From Streptomyces sp. NBC_00459 (lineage in GTDB: Bacteria; Actinomycetota; Actinomycetes; Streptomycetales; Streptomycetaceae): 64,000 nt of DNA. The DNA lies in NCBI RefSeq assembly GCF_036013955.1, contig NZ_CP107903.1, forward strand, positions 6,572,001-6,636,000. The letters run 5' to 3'. Shown in pieces: positions 26,466 to 35,845 of the stretch (positions within the stretch are counted from its first letter, which is position 1; every line of letters begins with the position of its first letter). Position numbers and translations under genes: made by a program. The notes below the pieces were generated by a model. It was not told the origin of the DNA. It made no database searches and was given only the letters and a program-made list of their open reading frames with translations.

Positions 26466-26981
26466 TCACAGTCTGGCGCGGGTTGCTTCCAGCAGTCGTA
26501 CGACTGAGTCGTCCGCTACGCCCGCCACCTCGGAGTAGGCGAACCAGCGCAGGTCCAGGGACTCGTCGCTGATCGCCTCGACGGCTCCCCGCGGGGCCAC
26601 GGCGGCGTACTGCACGTCCAGGTGCCAGGCACAGGGCGTGTGATGCCGGTCCAGACGGACCGGAGTGCTCTGGAGCAGACGCAGCGAGGGGATGCCGGAC
26701 TCCTCCGTGGCCTCGCGGAGCGCGGCGCCGGCGAGCGTGTCGTCGCTCGGCTCGCAGTGCCCGCCCATCTGGAGCCACATCCGCAGCTTCTTGTGGAGTG
26801 TGAGCAGGACCCGCTCACGCTCCGGGTCGATCACGAGAGCGCTGGCCGTGATGTGTCCGTCCTCGCAGCCCTTCCACATCCCGTCCGGATGGCCGTCCAG
26901 GTGGTCCAGGTAGACCTGTCGGAGATCTCGCTGATCCTCGTACTTCTCCAGCACCTGGACCGCGTTGCCGTGGAGAGTCAC
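26466..26981 (-). CDS. NUDIX hydrolase
   Basis: 171 aa from GTG 26981, whose GTGA overlaps the stop of the upstream DUF2342 gene by 4 bases. Nudix box (GGHCEPSDDTLAGAALRE then ATEESGI) lies around residues 75-100, with Asp in place of the first glutamate of the consensus. Members hydrolyse nucleoside diphosphates linked to another moiety; the substrate cannot be read from sequence. Probably translationally coupled to the DUF2342 protein. Confidence 0.88.
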   Translation of the reverse strand: MTLHGNAVQVLEKYEDQRDLRQVYLDHLDGHPDGMWKGCEDGHITASALVIDPERERVLLTLHKKLRMWLQMGGHCEPSDDTLAGAALREATEESGIPSLRLLQSTPVRLDRHHTPCAWHLDVQYAAVAPRGAVEAISDESLDLRWFAYSEVAGVADDSVVRLLEATRARL

Positions 26982-28381
26982 TCGGAGTCGTCGTCCTTCT
27001 TCAGGTTCGGCTTCTCGGCGGAGCCGCTCGCCGCCTCGCCGAGCATCTTGTCCAGCTCGGAGAAGTCGAGCTGCTCGCGGTGCACGAAGCCGTCCGGGTC
27101 GTCCAGGTCGGAGGCCGTCGGCAGCATGTCCGGGTGGGCCCACAGGCCGTCCCGGCCGTCGACACCGCGCGCGTCCGTGAGCGACGCCCACAGACGCGAG
27201 GCGTCGCGCAGACGGCGCGGGCGCAGCTCCAGGCCGATCAGGGTGGCGAACGTCTGCTCGGCCGGGCCACCCGTGGCACGGCGGCGGCGCAGCGTCTCGC
27301 GCAGTGCGTCCGCAGACGTCAGACGGGGCTTCGCCGCCGCGTGCACCACCGCGTCCACCCAACCCTCGACGAGGGCCAGCGCCGTCTCCAGACGGGCCAG
27401 AGCGACCTTCTGCTCCGGGGTGTCCTCCGGCTGGAACATGCCCTGCTGAAGCGCGTCCTGCAGCTGCTCCGGGTTCTGCGGGTCGAACTGGCCGACCACG
27501 TCCTCCAGCTTGGCCGTGTCGACCTTGATCCCGCGCGCGTAGCCGTCGACCGCGCCGAACAGGTGCGAGCGCAGCCACGGCACATGGGCGAACAGACGCT
27601 GGTGGGCCGCCTCGCGCAGGGCGAGATACAGCCGCACCTCCTCCTGCGGCACACCCAGGTCCTTGCCGAACGCCTCGATGTTCGCCGGCAGCAGCGCGGC
27701 CCGGCCCGCCGGACCCAGCGGCAGACCGATGTCCGTCGAGCCCACGACCTCGCCCGCGAGCACCCCGACGGCCTGTCCGATCTGCGTGCCGAACATGGCG
27801 CCGCCCATCGAGCGCATCATGCCGATCAGCGGGCCCGCCATGGCCTGCATCTCCTCGGGCAGCACATCGCCCATGGCCGCGCCGACACGCTCGGCGACCG
27901 GGTCGACCAGTTCCTTCCAGGCGGGCAGGGTCGCCTCGACCCACTCCGCGCGGCTCCACGCCACGGCGGAGCCGGCACCGGACGGCAGCGACGTCGCGTC
28001 GTCCAGCCACAGGTCCGCCAGCCGGACGGCCTCCTCGACCGCGGTGCGCTCGGCGGGACCGATGCTGGAGTCCTTGACGCCGTCGGACGTCCCCTGCGAC
28101 ACCGTCTGGCGCGCGATCTGCTTGGCCATGTCCCAGTTCACCGGACCGCCCTCGTACGAGAGCATCTGGCCCAGCTGCTGGAACGCGGCGCCGAGGTCGT
28201 TGGGGTTCAGGGAACCGAACATGGCTGCGAGCGGATTGTCGCCTCCGGGACCGCCGAAGCCGGCAGGTCCGAAACCGAACGGTCCCTGACCACCACCGCT
28301 CTGCTGGTCCTTCTTCTTGCCCTCGTCGCCGTTCTCCGGCTCCTCCGGCGGAAGGCCGAATCCGAATGGGGTGTCACTCAC
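26978..28381 (-). CDS. DUF2342 zinc-dependent metalloprotease-superfamily protein
   Basis: 467 aa from GTG 28381, with GAGGAATC upstream. The N-terminal 60 residues are Gly/Pro/Gln-rich. The conserved body contains LREAAHQRLFAHVPWL, the EAAHQ metal-site variant of this zincin-like family, and ends in an acidic Lys/Asp tail. The family is annotated as zinc-dependent metalloprotease or coenzyme F420-biosynthesis-associated protein; its reaction is not established. The M. tuberculosis homologue (Rv3195, from memory) also lies near whiB7 and the PDZ protease gene. Confidence 0.85.
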   Translation of the reverse strand: MSDTPFGFGLPPEEPENGDEGKKKDQQSGGGQGPFGFGPAGFGGPGGDNPLAAMFGSLNPNDLGAAFQQLGQMLSYEGGPVNWDMAKQIARQTVSQGTSDGVKDSSIGPAERTAVEEAVRLADLWLDDATSLPSGAGSAVAWSRAEWVEATLPAWKELVDPVAERVGAAMGDVLPEEMQAMAGPLIGMMRSMGGAMFGTQIGQAVGVLAGEVVGSTDIGLPLGPAGRAALLPANIEAFGKDLGVPQEEVRLYLALREAAHQRLFAHVPWLRSHLFGAVDGYARGIKVDTAKLEDVVGQFDPQNPEQLQDALQQGMFQPEDTPEQKVALARLETALALVEGWVDAVVHAAAKPRLTSADALRETLRRRRATGGPAEQTFATLIGLELRPRRLRDASRLWASLTDARGVDGRDGLWAHPDMLPTASDLDDPDGFVHREQLDFSELDKMLGEAASGSAEKPNLKKDDDSE

Positions 28382-28568
28382 GGGATTCCTCGGCTGGTAA
28401 GGCCGTCGGCTCTTCGACGGCGGCTGCCCGACAACACCACCCAGCCTAGACACCGTGGCCGGTTGGGGGCTCGGTGCTTCGCCGACTCCTGGCCTGCGGC
28501 AGGATGGATGTCACCTGGTACGTACGCGTCACGCGCGTCCTTACTGAAGACAACCGCTGGAGACGCCG

Positions 28569-29681
28569 GTGAGTTCCCCAGATCCGCAGGTTCGCGCAGC
28601 GCGAAACCACTCAACCAATCCGGCCATACGCGGGCCGGTCGTCGCGGTCACCGGCGCCGCGACGGGCATCGGAGCGCTGCTCACCGAGCGGCTCGCCGCG
28701 TCCGAGGAGATCAAGCAGGTCGTCGCCATCGACGAGCGCCGCGGCGAGTGCGCGGCGGCGCAGTGGCACATCCTCGATGTACGGGATCCGGCCATCGCCG
28801 AGAAGCTGCGAGGCGCCGACGTCGTGGTCCATCTGGCCCTCGATCTGGACCTGGAGACGGACGGGGCGGCCCGTACGGCGTACAACGTGCGAGGAACACA
28901 GACCGTGCTGACGGCAGCCGCCGCGGCCGGGGTGCACCGGGTCGTCCTGTGCACGTCCGCGATGGTCTACGGGGCGCTGCCGGACAACGAACTGCCGCTC
29001 GCGGAGGACGCCGAGCTGCGGGCGACCGCCGAGGCTACGGGTGTCGGGGACCTGCTGGAGATCGAGCGGCTCGCCCGGCGCGCACCGCGGGCGCATCCCG
29101 GGCTCAACGTGACGGTCGTGCGGCCCGCGGTGTTGATCGGAGGCACGGACACCGCTCTGACCAGGTACTTCGAGTCGCCTCGGCTGCTTGTCGTGGCAGG
29201 GTCGCGGCCCGCCTGGCAGTTCTGTCACGTCGAGGATCTGTGCAGCGCTCTGGAGTACGCGGTGCTGGAGAAGGTCGAGGGGGAGCTGGCTGTCGGGTGC
29301 GACGGGTGGCTGGAGCAGGAGCAGGTCGAGGAGATCAGCGGGATCCGGCGCATGGAGCTGCCGTCCGCTGTGGCGCTGGGCGCGGCGGCCCGGCTGCACC
29401 GGATCGGGCTCACACCCTCTCCGGCCGGGGACCTGGCGTACACGATGTATCCCTGGGTGGTGAGCGGGAGCCGGCTGCACGATGCCGGGTGGCGGCCTCA
29501 GTGGAGCAACGAGGAGGTGCTCGCGGAACTGCTCGCGGAGGTTGCCGGGCGGCACACGGTGGCCGGGCGGCGGCTCGGGCGGAAGGACGCGACGGCGGCG
29601 GGGGCCGCGGGGGCGACGGTGGCGTTGTTGGGTACGGCAGCGCTGGTGCGGCGGGCTCGGAAGGCTCGGCGGCGGATCTGA
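28569..29681 (+). CDS. SDR-family NAD-dependent epimerase/dehydratase
   Basis: 370 aa from GTG 28569. Extended SDR: the nucleotide-binding VTGAATGIGALL lies near residue 27, AIDERRG ends beta-2, DVVVHLAL and SAMVYG follow, and the C-terminal segment ends in a hydrophobic stretch (ATVALLGTAALV) plus Arg/Lys-rich tail, so it may be membrane-tethered. The substrate is probably a nucleotide sugar or similar, but unknown. It is divergent from the DUF2342 gene and followed by a copy of a 104-base intergenic repeat. Confidence 0.85.
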   Translation: MSSPDPQVRAARNHSTNPAIRGPVVAVTGAATGIGALLTERLAASEEIKQVVAIDERRGECAAAQWHILDVRDPAIAEKLRGADVVVHLALDLDLETDGAARTAYNVRGTQTVLTAAAAAGVHRVVLCTSAMVYGALPDNELPLAEDAELRATAEATGVGDLLEIERLARRAPRAHPGLNVTVVRPAVLIGGTDTALTRYFESPRLLVVAGSRPAWQFCHVEDLCSALEYAVLEKVEGELAVGCDGWLEQEQVEEISGIRRMELPSAVALGAAARLHRIGLTPSPAGDLAYTMYPWVVSGSRLHDAGWRPQWSNEEVLAELLAEVAGRHTVAGRRLGRKDATAAGAAGATVALLGTAALVRRARKARRRI

Positions 29682-29706
29682 GGGGTGGGTTGCGGGCGGA
29701 GTTTTC

Positions 29707-29810
29707 TCGCCCCCGCCGCCCCTCCCCGTCCCATCCCGTACCTGGGAGCTGTGCCCCCAGATCCCCCTTTCGCGCTGAAGGCGCTCGTCCTCAAACGCCG
29801 GACGGGCTGG
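29707..29810 (+). repeat. Intergenic repeat A, copy 1
   Basis: About 104 bases, nearly identical to 37682-37784 (few substitutions, one-base length difference). It contains an imperfect CTGGGAGC/GCCCCCAG hairpin and a GTCC...GGAC stem near its right end. Both copies lie directly after a plus-strand gene, so the element may act as terminator or RNA stabiliser. Similar sequences recur between genes of many Streptomyces. Confidence 0.85.
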
Positions 29811-29837
29811 GTGCGCCGGGCGTGGCACGATGGGCAT

Positions 29838-30299
29838 ATGGCATCCCTCAATGATCATCCCGGTGAGCAGGCGGCTCTGGAGCCCATCAAGCTTGTTGCC
29901 GTTCGGGACGAGCCGCTCTCGCTGGATGAGGTTTTCCGGGCTGTGGGAGACGACTCCGCCGGGGGGACCGCCCTGTTCGTGGGGACCGTACGGAATCACG
30001 ACGGCGGTGCCGACGTCGACGCGCTCGGCTATTCGTGTCACCCCAGCGCCGAGGCCGAGATGCGGCGTGTCGCGGAGAAGGTCGTCGCCGAGTTTCCGGT
30101 GCGGGCGCTCGCCGCTGTGCATCGGGTCGGAGACCTGGCCGTGGGGGACCTCGCTGTCGTGGTCGCTGTGTCCTGCCCGCACCGGGGTGAGGCCTTCGCG
30201 GCCTGCCGGAAGCTGATCGACGACCTCAAGCACGAGGTGCCCATCTGGAAGCATCAGACGTTCTCCGACGGCACCGAGGAGTGGGTCGGCGCCTGCTGA
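29838..30299 (+). CDS. moaE: Molybdopterin synthase catalytic subunit MoaE
   Basis: 153 aa from ATG 29838. MoaE converts precursor Z (cPMP) to molybdopterin using sulfur carried on MoaD. Visible motifs: GTALFVGTVRNHDGG, MRRVAEKV, AAVHRVGDLAVGD and the catalytic lysine region PIWKHQTF. No moaD is adjacent. CACGAT (29826-29831) ends 6 bases before the ATG, suggesting a leaderless transcript. It follows repeat A. Confidence 0.93.
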   Translation: MASLNDHPGEQAALEPIKLVAVRDEPLSLDEVFRAVGDDSAGGTALFVGTVRNHDGGADVDALGYSCHPSAEAEMRRVAEKVVAEFPVRALAAVHRVGDLAVGDLAVVVAVSCPHRGEAFAACRKLIDDLKHEVPIWKHQTFSDGTEEWVGAC

Positions 30300-30430
30300 G
30301 CCGGGCGAGTGACCCTGTGCGTGGGGCGTCTCCGGTTGCGTAACCGCCCCCCGGGCGTGAGCGTTGACACGGCGGAGGTTAATCTGCTGATCAGTCAGTT
30401 GCGGTCGCTCTTTGGGGTTGGGAGGTCGGC

Positions 30431-30589
30431 ATGGCGGCACTTGCCTGGTTGCTGATTCCGCTTGTGGCTGCGATCGGCGCCGGTCTGTGGGGCAGTTGGG
30501 CCAACAGGACGCGCAGGACGCGGGGTGACGGGCCCGAGCTCGACGGCTACGTGCGGTTCCGCGAGGCCATGGAGAAGTCCCGGACCTGA
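30431..30589 (+). CDS. Small membrane protein (52 aa)
   Basis: 52-residue ORF from ATG 30431 with GGGAGG 6 bases upstream, ending at TGA 30587-30589. One N-terminal transmembrane helix (residues about 3-20, ending GLWGSW) is followed by a basic segment (NRTRRTRG) and a charged C-terminus, so the tail is probably cytoplasmic. Function unknown. It sits 58 bases before the Lon-like PDZ protease gene and may be an accessory peptide of it. Confidence 0.75.
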   Translation: MAALAWLLIPLVAAIGAGLWGSWANRTRRTRGDGPELDGYVRFREAMEKSRT

Positions 30590-30647
30590 GAGATCGTCCG
30601 GGCGGCCCTGACGGTGGGCCGACAGGACCGTCCCGTACTGTCTTGCC

Positions 30648-31742
30648 ATGCCACGCCGCACCGCGACGATGCTCGCCTCCACCCTGATGCTGATCACGCT
30701 CCTTTGCGCCGGAGTGTTCATCACCGTGCCGTATTCGGAGATGTCGCCGGGGCCGACCGTGAACACTCTCGGGGACCACGGCGGCGAGCCGGTGCTGCAG
30801 ATTTCGGGGCGCAAGACCTACGCGACGACCGGGCACCTGAACATGACCACCGTTCGGGTCACCAGCGCCGACTACCGGATGAACCTCGTCGAGGCCGTGT
30901 ACGGGTGGCTCTCGCACGACAACAAGGTCGTGCCGCACGACACGCTCTACCCGGACGGCAAGACCGAGGAGCAGTCGACCCAGGAGAACGCCGAGGAGTT
31001 CAGTCAGTCCCAGGAGAGCGCAAAGGTCGCGGCTCTGAAGGAACTCGGCGTCCCGGTGCAGTCCTGGGTGATCGTGGCCACCGTCCTGAAGGGGTCCCCG
31101 GCCGAGGGCGCGCTGCACGCCGGTGATGTCATCAAGGCCGTCGACGGTACGACGGTCAAGGAGCCCGGTGACGTCGCCAAGCTGGTGACCGAGCACAAGG
31201 CCGGCGAGAAGGTCGTCTTCACCATCGTGCCCGCCGCGGAGCAGGCCGCCGCCGAGAAGGCGAACCGGGCGGCCACCAAGACGCAGGACGTCACGATCAC
31301 GACCACGAAGTCCGTCGACGACGGTGCGGAGCGGGCCATCGTCGGGATCTCCGCCGGGACCGACCACACCTTCCCGTTCACCATCGACATCAAGCTCGCC
31401 GATGTCGGAGGGCCCAGCGCGGGGCTCATGTTCGCCCTCGGTATCTACGACAAGCTGACGCCCGGAAGCCTCACCGGCGGCAAGTTCGTGGCCGGTACCG
31501 GCACCATCGAGGACGACGGCAAGGTCGGCCCCATCGGTGGGATCGAGATGAAGACCGTCGGCGCGCGGGACAAGGGAGCTCAGTACTTCCTGACCCCGGC
31601 CGACAACTGCGCGGCGGCCGCCAAGGACACCCCCGAGGGGCTCACGCTCGTCAAGGTGGGCACCATCGGCGATGCGCTGGACGCTCTCAAGGACATCCGC
31701 TCCGGCGACACCGGTGATCTGCCGAAGTGCGGTAAGAAGTAG
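30648..31742 (+). CDS. YlbL-type PDZ/Lon-like membrane protease
   Basis: 364 aa from ATG 30648. One N-terminal transmembrane anchor (LASTLMLITLLCAGVFITV) is followed by an extracytoplasmic region with a PDZ domain (about residues 130-200: GSPAEGALHAGDVIKAVDG) and a Lon-type serine protease domain with catalytic Ser in GGPSAGLMFAL and Lys in GGIEMKTVGA. The related B. subtilis YlbL (DdcP) degrades a DNA-damage checkpoint protein, which fits the repair-rich surroundings by inference only. TACTGT (30636-30641) ends 6 bases before the ATG, the best leaderless -10 in the window. Confidence 0.9.
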   Translation: MPRRTATMLASTLMLITLLCAGVFITVPYSEMSPGPTVNTLGDHGGEPVLQISGRKTYATTGHLNMTTVRVTSADYRMNLVEAVYGWLSHDNKVVPHDTLYPDGKTEEQSTQENAEEFSQSQESAKVAALKELGVPVQSWVIVATVLKGSPAEGALHAGDVIKAVDGTTVKEPGDVAKLVTEHKAGEKVVFTIVPAAEQAAAEKANRAATKTQDVTITTTKSVDDGAERAIVGISAGTDHTFPFTIDIKLADVGGPSAGLMFALGIYDKLTPGSLTGGKFVAGTGTIEDDGKVGPIGGIEMKTVGARDKGAQYFLTPADNCAAAAKDTPEGLTLVKVGTIGDALDALKDIRSGDTGDLPKCGKK

Positions 31743-31752
31743 GCGGGAATTT

Positions 31753-31783
31753 CGGGTGAGCAGTCCTGGGGACCGCTCACCCG
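31753..31783. terminator. Hairpin between convergent PDZ protease and PPA1309-type genes
   Basis: CGGGTGAGC (31753-31761) pairs with GCTCACCCG (31775-31783), with a further GTCC/GGAC stem inside. It occupies nearly the whole 56-base gap between two stops. Confidence 0.75.
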
Positions 31784-31798
31784 CACCTCGTTCCTCCG

Positions 31799-32341
31799 CT
31801 AGTCCGCGAACGTCGCCGACAGTGCCTCCGCCAGGCCCGGCACCAGGCCCGAGCCCGTGAGCACCTCGGTCGCCGCGTCCTTCTCGCGCAGGCGCACCGC
31901 CGAGTCCCGTGTGCCGTCGCGCAGGACCGCGACCGTCATCCGGACCTCCTGACGGTCCGGGTGCGCGGCGACCCAGGCCGCCAGCTTCTTGTCGCTCAGT
32001 CCTGCCGGAACCGACGCCTCGGCGGACGGCGGGAGCATCAGGCGCTCGACGGTGAGGGCGCAGCCGACCACCGCGTCCGGCCAGGCGATGGTGGCGAGGA
32101 ACTCGTCCAGCGGCTTGCCCGCCGGGATCTCGTCCTGCTCGATCGGGGTGAGACCGGTGGTCGCCTGCTCGTCCGCCAGGCCGAGCTGGGCTGCGAGAGT
32201 GGGTTCCTGGACCCGCAGTCGGGCGGTGTCTACGAGGGCGAAGAGGCGGGCCGGCTGGTCCCAGCCGAGGCCGGAGGCGTACTCGTCGATCTCGAGTACG
32301 GCCCGGGTGAGCGGGTTCGCCGCCATGGGAGTGTTGGACAT
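31799..32341 (-). CDS. PPA1309-family conserved actinobacterial protein
   Basis: 180 aa from ATG 32341; GTG 32347 is an alternative. No catalytic motif recognised. The text (NPLTRAVLEIDEYASGLGWD, PARLFALVDT, GCALTVERLMLPP) matches a protein conserved beside the PDZ protease and UPF0182 genes in actinobacteria. The DRQEVRMTVAVLRDG stretch suggests a compact alpha/beta domain. CAGGAT on the minus strand ends 7 bases before the ATG (leaderless pattern). It is divergent from the UPF0182 gene. Confidence 0.8.
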   Translation of the reverse strand: MSNTPMAANPLTRAVLEIDEYASGLGWDQPARLFALVDTARLRVQEPTLAAQLGLADEQATTGLTPIEQDEIPAGKPLDEFLATIAWPDAVVGCALTVERLMLPPSAEASVPAGLSDKKLAAWVAAHPDRQEVRMTVAVLRDGTRDSAVRLREKDAATEVLTGSGLVPGLAEALSATFAD

Positions 32342-32506
32342 GGTCACAATCCTGCCTCGTTCATGGCCCGAAGCGGGAACCGAGTAAAGCGTGAGTAAGT
32401 TGCATAGGTGAGGCCTCTACGATCACGAGGCCTGACGGATGGTCCGCGATCACGGGGGCCTGACGGACCGACAGCGACTTTTGAGGTGCCGACCTTGGCT
32501 TTCCAG

Positions 32507-35485
32507 ATGCCGGACCGCGGCGGAGGCCCGCAGGGGCCACGGATCAGAGTGGGCCGCCCGTCCCGGCGCGTCCGGACCCTGCTCATGACATTGGGCGTCC
32601 TTGCCGTACTCGGCATGGCGTTCATCATGTTCGCGGGCTTCTGGACTGACTGGCTCTGGTACCGCTCGGTCAACTACTCATCGGTCTTCACGACCACGCT
32701 GTGGACCAAGATCGGTCTTTTCTTCGTCTTCGGTCTGCTGATGGCGACCGCGGTGGGGGTGAACATCTGGCTGGCGCACCGGCTGCGCCCGCCACTGAGC
32801 GCCATGTCGATGGAGCAGCAGAGCCTCGACCGGTACCGCATGGGCATCGCCCCGTACAAGAAGTGGCTGCTGCTCGGTATCACCGCCCTGGTCGGCCTCA
32901 TCGCGGGCGCGTCGGCGTCCGGGCAGTGGCGGACCTGGCTGATGTGGGTCAACGGAGTGTCCTTCGGGCAGAAGGACCCCCAGTTCGGTCTGGACGTGTC
33001 CTTCTACGCCTTCGACCTGCCCTGGTACCGCTTCATGCTCGGCTTCGGCTTCGCAGCCGCGATCCTCTCCCTGATCGCCGCCGCCCTCACCCACTATCTG
33101 TACGGCGGGCTGCGCATCACCAGCCCGGGGGCCCGCGCCACGGCTGCGGCGACCGGTCACCTGTCCGTGCTGCTGGGTATCTTCGTCGCCCTCAAGGCGG
33201 TCGCGTACTGGCTCGACCGGTACGGCCTCGCGGTGAAGTCGAGCGACTTCAAGGCGACCGGCAACTGGACGGGTCTGCGGTACGTCGACGCCAACGCCTA
33301 CCTGCCGGCCAAGACGATCCTGTTCTGCATCGCCATCATCTGCTCGCTGCTATTCTTCGCGACCCTGTGGCGGCGCACCTGGCAGCTGCCCGTCATCGGC
33401 TTCGGACTGATGGTCCTCTCGGCCATCCTCATCGGCGGGCTGTACCCGGCGATCGTGCAGAAGTTCCAGGTCCAGCCGAACGAGCAGGCGAAGGAAGCCC
33501 CGTACGTCGAGAAGAACCTGAAGGCGACGCGCGAGGCGTACGGCATCGACGGCGCCAAGGTCAGCGAGTACGCCGGCCGCAGTGACACCGAGGACAAGAC
33601 CAAGCTGCGCGACGACGTCGACGCCACGGCGAGCATCCGCATCGTGGACCCGAACATCGTGTCGCCGACGTTCCAGCAGCTCCAGCAGATCAGGAACTAC
33701 TACGCGTTCCCGACCAACCTGGACGTCGACCGGTACAGCAAGGACGGCAAGGACCAGGACACGGTCATCGGTCTGCGTGAGCTGAACCTCAACGGCATTC
33801 CGAAGAACAACTGGATCAACGACCACTTCCGCTACACGCACGGATTCGGTGTGGTCGCGGCCAAGGGCACGACGGGAGACGCCCAGGGCCGCCCGGTCTT
33901 CACCGAGTCCGACCTGCCGTCCACGGGCGACCTCGGGACGTACCAGCAGCGGATCTACTACGGCGAGAAGACCAGCCAGTACTCGATCGTCGGCGGTCCC
34001 CAGAAGGAGATCGACTACTCCGACGACACCGGTGAGAAGACCACCAGCTACCGGGGGAAGAGCGGCGTCAGCCTCTCCAACCCGATAAACCGTGCCGCGT
34101 ACGCCGTCGCGTTCGGTGAGCCGCAGATCCTCTACTCCGGTGCCATCGGTGAGGGCTCGCGGGTTCTGTACAACCGCACGCCCAAGGAGCGCGTCGAGGC
34201 GGTGGCCCCCTGGCTGACCATCGACGGTGACGCCTACCCGGCCGTCATCGACGGTGAGATCCAGTGGATCGTCGACGCCTACACGACGACGAACGGCTAT
34301 CCGTACGCCTCTCGCACCACCCTGGGCGACACGACGGCCGACTCGCTCACCGCCAGCAACAACCAGCGCGCGGTGGTGGCCCAGCAGAACCAGGTCAACT
34401 ACATCCGCAACTCGGTGAAGGCGACCGTCGACGCGTACACCGGTGAGGTCAAGCTCTACCAGTGGGACACCAAGGACCCGGTTCTGAAGACCTGGATGAA
34501 GGCCTTCCCGAACACGGTCGAGCCCAAGAGTGACATCTCGGCCTCGCTGATGGCCCATCTCCGGTACCCGCAGGACCTGTTCAAGGTCCAGCGCGAGCTG
34601 CTGACCCGCTACCACGTGGCGGACGCCGAGACGTTCCTCAGCGGTTCCGAGGTGTGGCAGGTGCCGGACGACCCGAGCAACAAGTCGGGCGACGCGGTGC
34701 CGCCGTACTACCTGAGCATGAAGATGCCCGACCAGCAGGCGCAGGCGTTCTCCCTGACGACGACGTTCACGCCGAACGGCCGGGACAACCTGAGTGCCTT
34801 CATGTCCGTCAACGCCGAGGCGGGGACGAGCGATTACGGCAAGATCAGAATCCTGAAACTGCCGACGAGCGGAACCGTCAGCGGACCCAAACAGGTCCAG
34901 AGCCAGTTCAACTCCGAACAGGACATCGCCGAGACCATCAGGCTGCTGAGAGGCGGGGACTCGGAGATCGAGTACGGCAACCTGCTCACCGTGCCGCTCG
35001 ACGGAGGGCTGCTGTACGTGGAGCCCGTCTACGTACGAGGCAGCGGACTCAAGTACCCGCTGTTGCGCAAGGTGTTGGTGACCTACGACGGCCAGACCGC
35101 CTTCGAGGACACCCTTGACGCCGCGCTCGACAAGGTCTTCGGGGCGGAGGGTACGACCACCGAGCCACCGGACGAGGGCGGAGGTACGACGACGCCGCCA
35201 CCGTCGTCCGACAACCCGACGGTCCAAGAGGCCCTCAACGATGCCCAGAAGGCCTTCGACGACGGCCAGGCCGCTCTCAAGAAGGGCGACTGGGAGGCGT
35301 ACGGCAAGGCGCAGACAGCCCTTGAGGACGCGCTCAAGCGGGCTGAGGAGGCGCAGGCCGCGGCCGACAAGAAGACCGGCAGCGGTAGCGGCAGCGGTTC
35401 CTCCGGTAGTGCGAGCCCCAGTCCCAGCGGTAGTCCGAGCAGCAGTCCAAGCAGCAAGCCCAGCAGTACTTCCACCAGTAGTTAG
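32507..35485 (+). CDS. UPF0182-family large membrane protein
   Basis: 992 aa from ATG 32507; GTG 32486 and GTG 32408 are in-frame alternatives. About seven transmembrane helices occupy residues 20-340, followed by a large soluble, probably extracytoplasmic domain (residues about 350-880), then an acidic, helix-rich stretch and a Ser/Pro/Gly-rich tail ending in SSPSSKPSSTSTSS. The family (COG1615; Rv3193c in M. tuberculosis, from memory) is widespread in actinobacteria and cyanobacteria with no established function. It is divergent from the PPA1309-type gene and followed by an initiator tRNA gene. Confidence 0.9.
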   Translation: MPDRGGGPQGPRIRVGRPSRRVRTLLMTLGVLAVLGMAFIMFAGFWTDWLWYRSVNYSSVFTTTLWTKIGLFFVFGLLMATAVGVNIWLAHRLRPPLSAMSMEQQSLDRYRMGIAPYKKWLLLGITALVGLIAGASASGQWRTWLMWVNGVSFGQKDPQFGLDVSFYAFDLPWYRFMLGFGFAAAILSLIAAALTHYLYGGLRITSPGARATAAATGHLSVLLGIFVALKAVAYWLDRYGLAVKSSDFKATGNWTGLRYVDANAYLPAKTILFCIAIICSLLFFATLWRRTWQLPVIGFGLMVLSAILIGGLYPAIVQKFQVQPNEQAKEAPYVEKNLKATREAYGIDGAKVSEYAGRSDTEDKTKLRDDVDATASIRIVDPNIVSPTFQQLQQIRNYYAFPTNLDVDRYSKDGKDQDTVIGLRELNLNGIPKNNWINDHFRYTHGFGVVAAKGTTGDAQGRPVFTESDLPSTGDLGTYQQRIYYGEKTSQYSIVGGPQKEIDYSDDTGEKTTSYRGKSGVSLSNPINRAAYAVAFGEPQILYSGAIGEGSRVLYNRTPKERVEAVAPWLTIDGDAYPAVIDGEIQWIVDAYTTTNGYPYASRTTLGDTTADSLTASNNQRAVVAQQNQVNYIRNSVKATVDAYTGEVKLYQWDTKDPVLKTWMKAFPNTVEPKSDISASLMAHLRYPQDLFKVQRELLTRYHVADAETFLSGSEVWQVPDDPSNKSGDAVPPYYLSMKMPDQQAQAFSLTTTFTPNGRDNLSAFMSVNAEAGTSDYGKIRILKLPTSGTVSGPKQVQSQFNSEQDIAETIRLLRGGDSEIEYGNLLTVPLDGGLLYVEPVYVRGSGLKYPLLRKVLVTYDGQTAFEDTLDAALDKVFGAEGTTTEPPDEGGGTTTPPPSSDNPTVQEALNDAQKAFDDGQAALKKGDWEAYGKAQTALEDALKRAEEAQAAADKKTGSGSGSGSSGSASPSPSGSPSSSPSSKPSSTSTSS

Positions 35486-35556
35486 TGCTGGTCGGGGCCC
35501 TGCTGAGGCTGTGGCTCCTGCTCCTCCCGCGCCGTGGTACGGTTTGAACACAACGG

Positions 35557-35630
35557 CGCGGGGTGGAGCAGCTCGGTAGCTCGCTGGGCTCATAACCCAG
35601 AGGTCGCAGGTTCAAATCCTGTCCCCGCTA
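35557..35630 (+). tRNA. tRNA-fMet (initiator, anticodon CAU), copy 1
   Basis: 74 nt cloverleaf with anticodon loop CTCATAA. Initiator features are present: no Watson-Crick pair at 1-72 (C opposite T) and three consecutive G-C pairs at the base of the anticodon stem (GGG/CCC). The CCA end is not encoded. It is identical over its length to the gene at 37858-37931. Confidence 0.96.
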
Positions 35631-35639
35631 CTGAACGCG

Positions 35640-35670
35640 AAGGCCCGGATCCTCCAAGGATCCGGGCCTT
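35640..35670 (+). terminator. Terminator after initiator tRNA copy 1
   Basis: Perfect 13-bp stem AAGGCCCGGATCC (35640-35652) with GGATCCGGGCCTT (35658-35670), 5-base loop, then TGTGATGT. Confidence 0.85.
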
Positions 35671-35845
35671 TGTGATGTGCGAACGCATGTGCCGACCTGG
35701 TGAAGGCCGCGCCCACCCGGGGCAGTTGAGGGTATTTGTGTTTCACTTGTCTCTCTGTGGGCATGTCGACAAAACGCTGTAGAGACCTCACTGGCTGCGG
35801 TATACCAGGTGTACCCAGGTTGCAGGTGGTGCGACGATGGACGTT

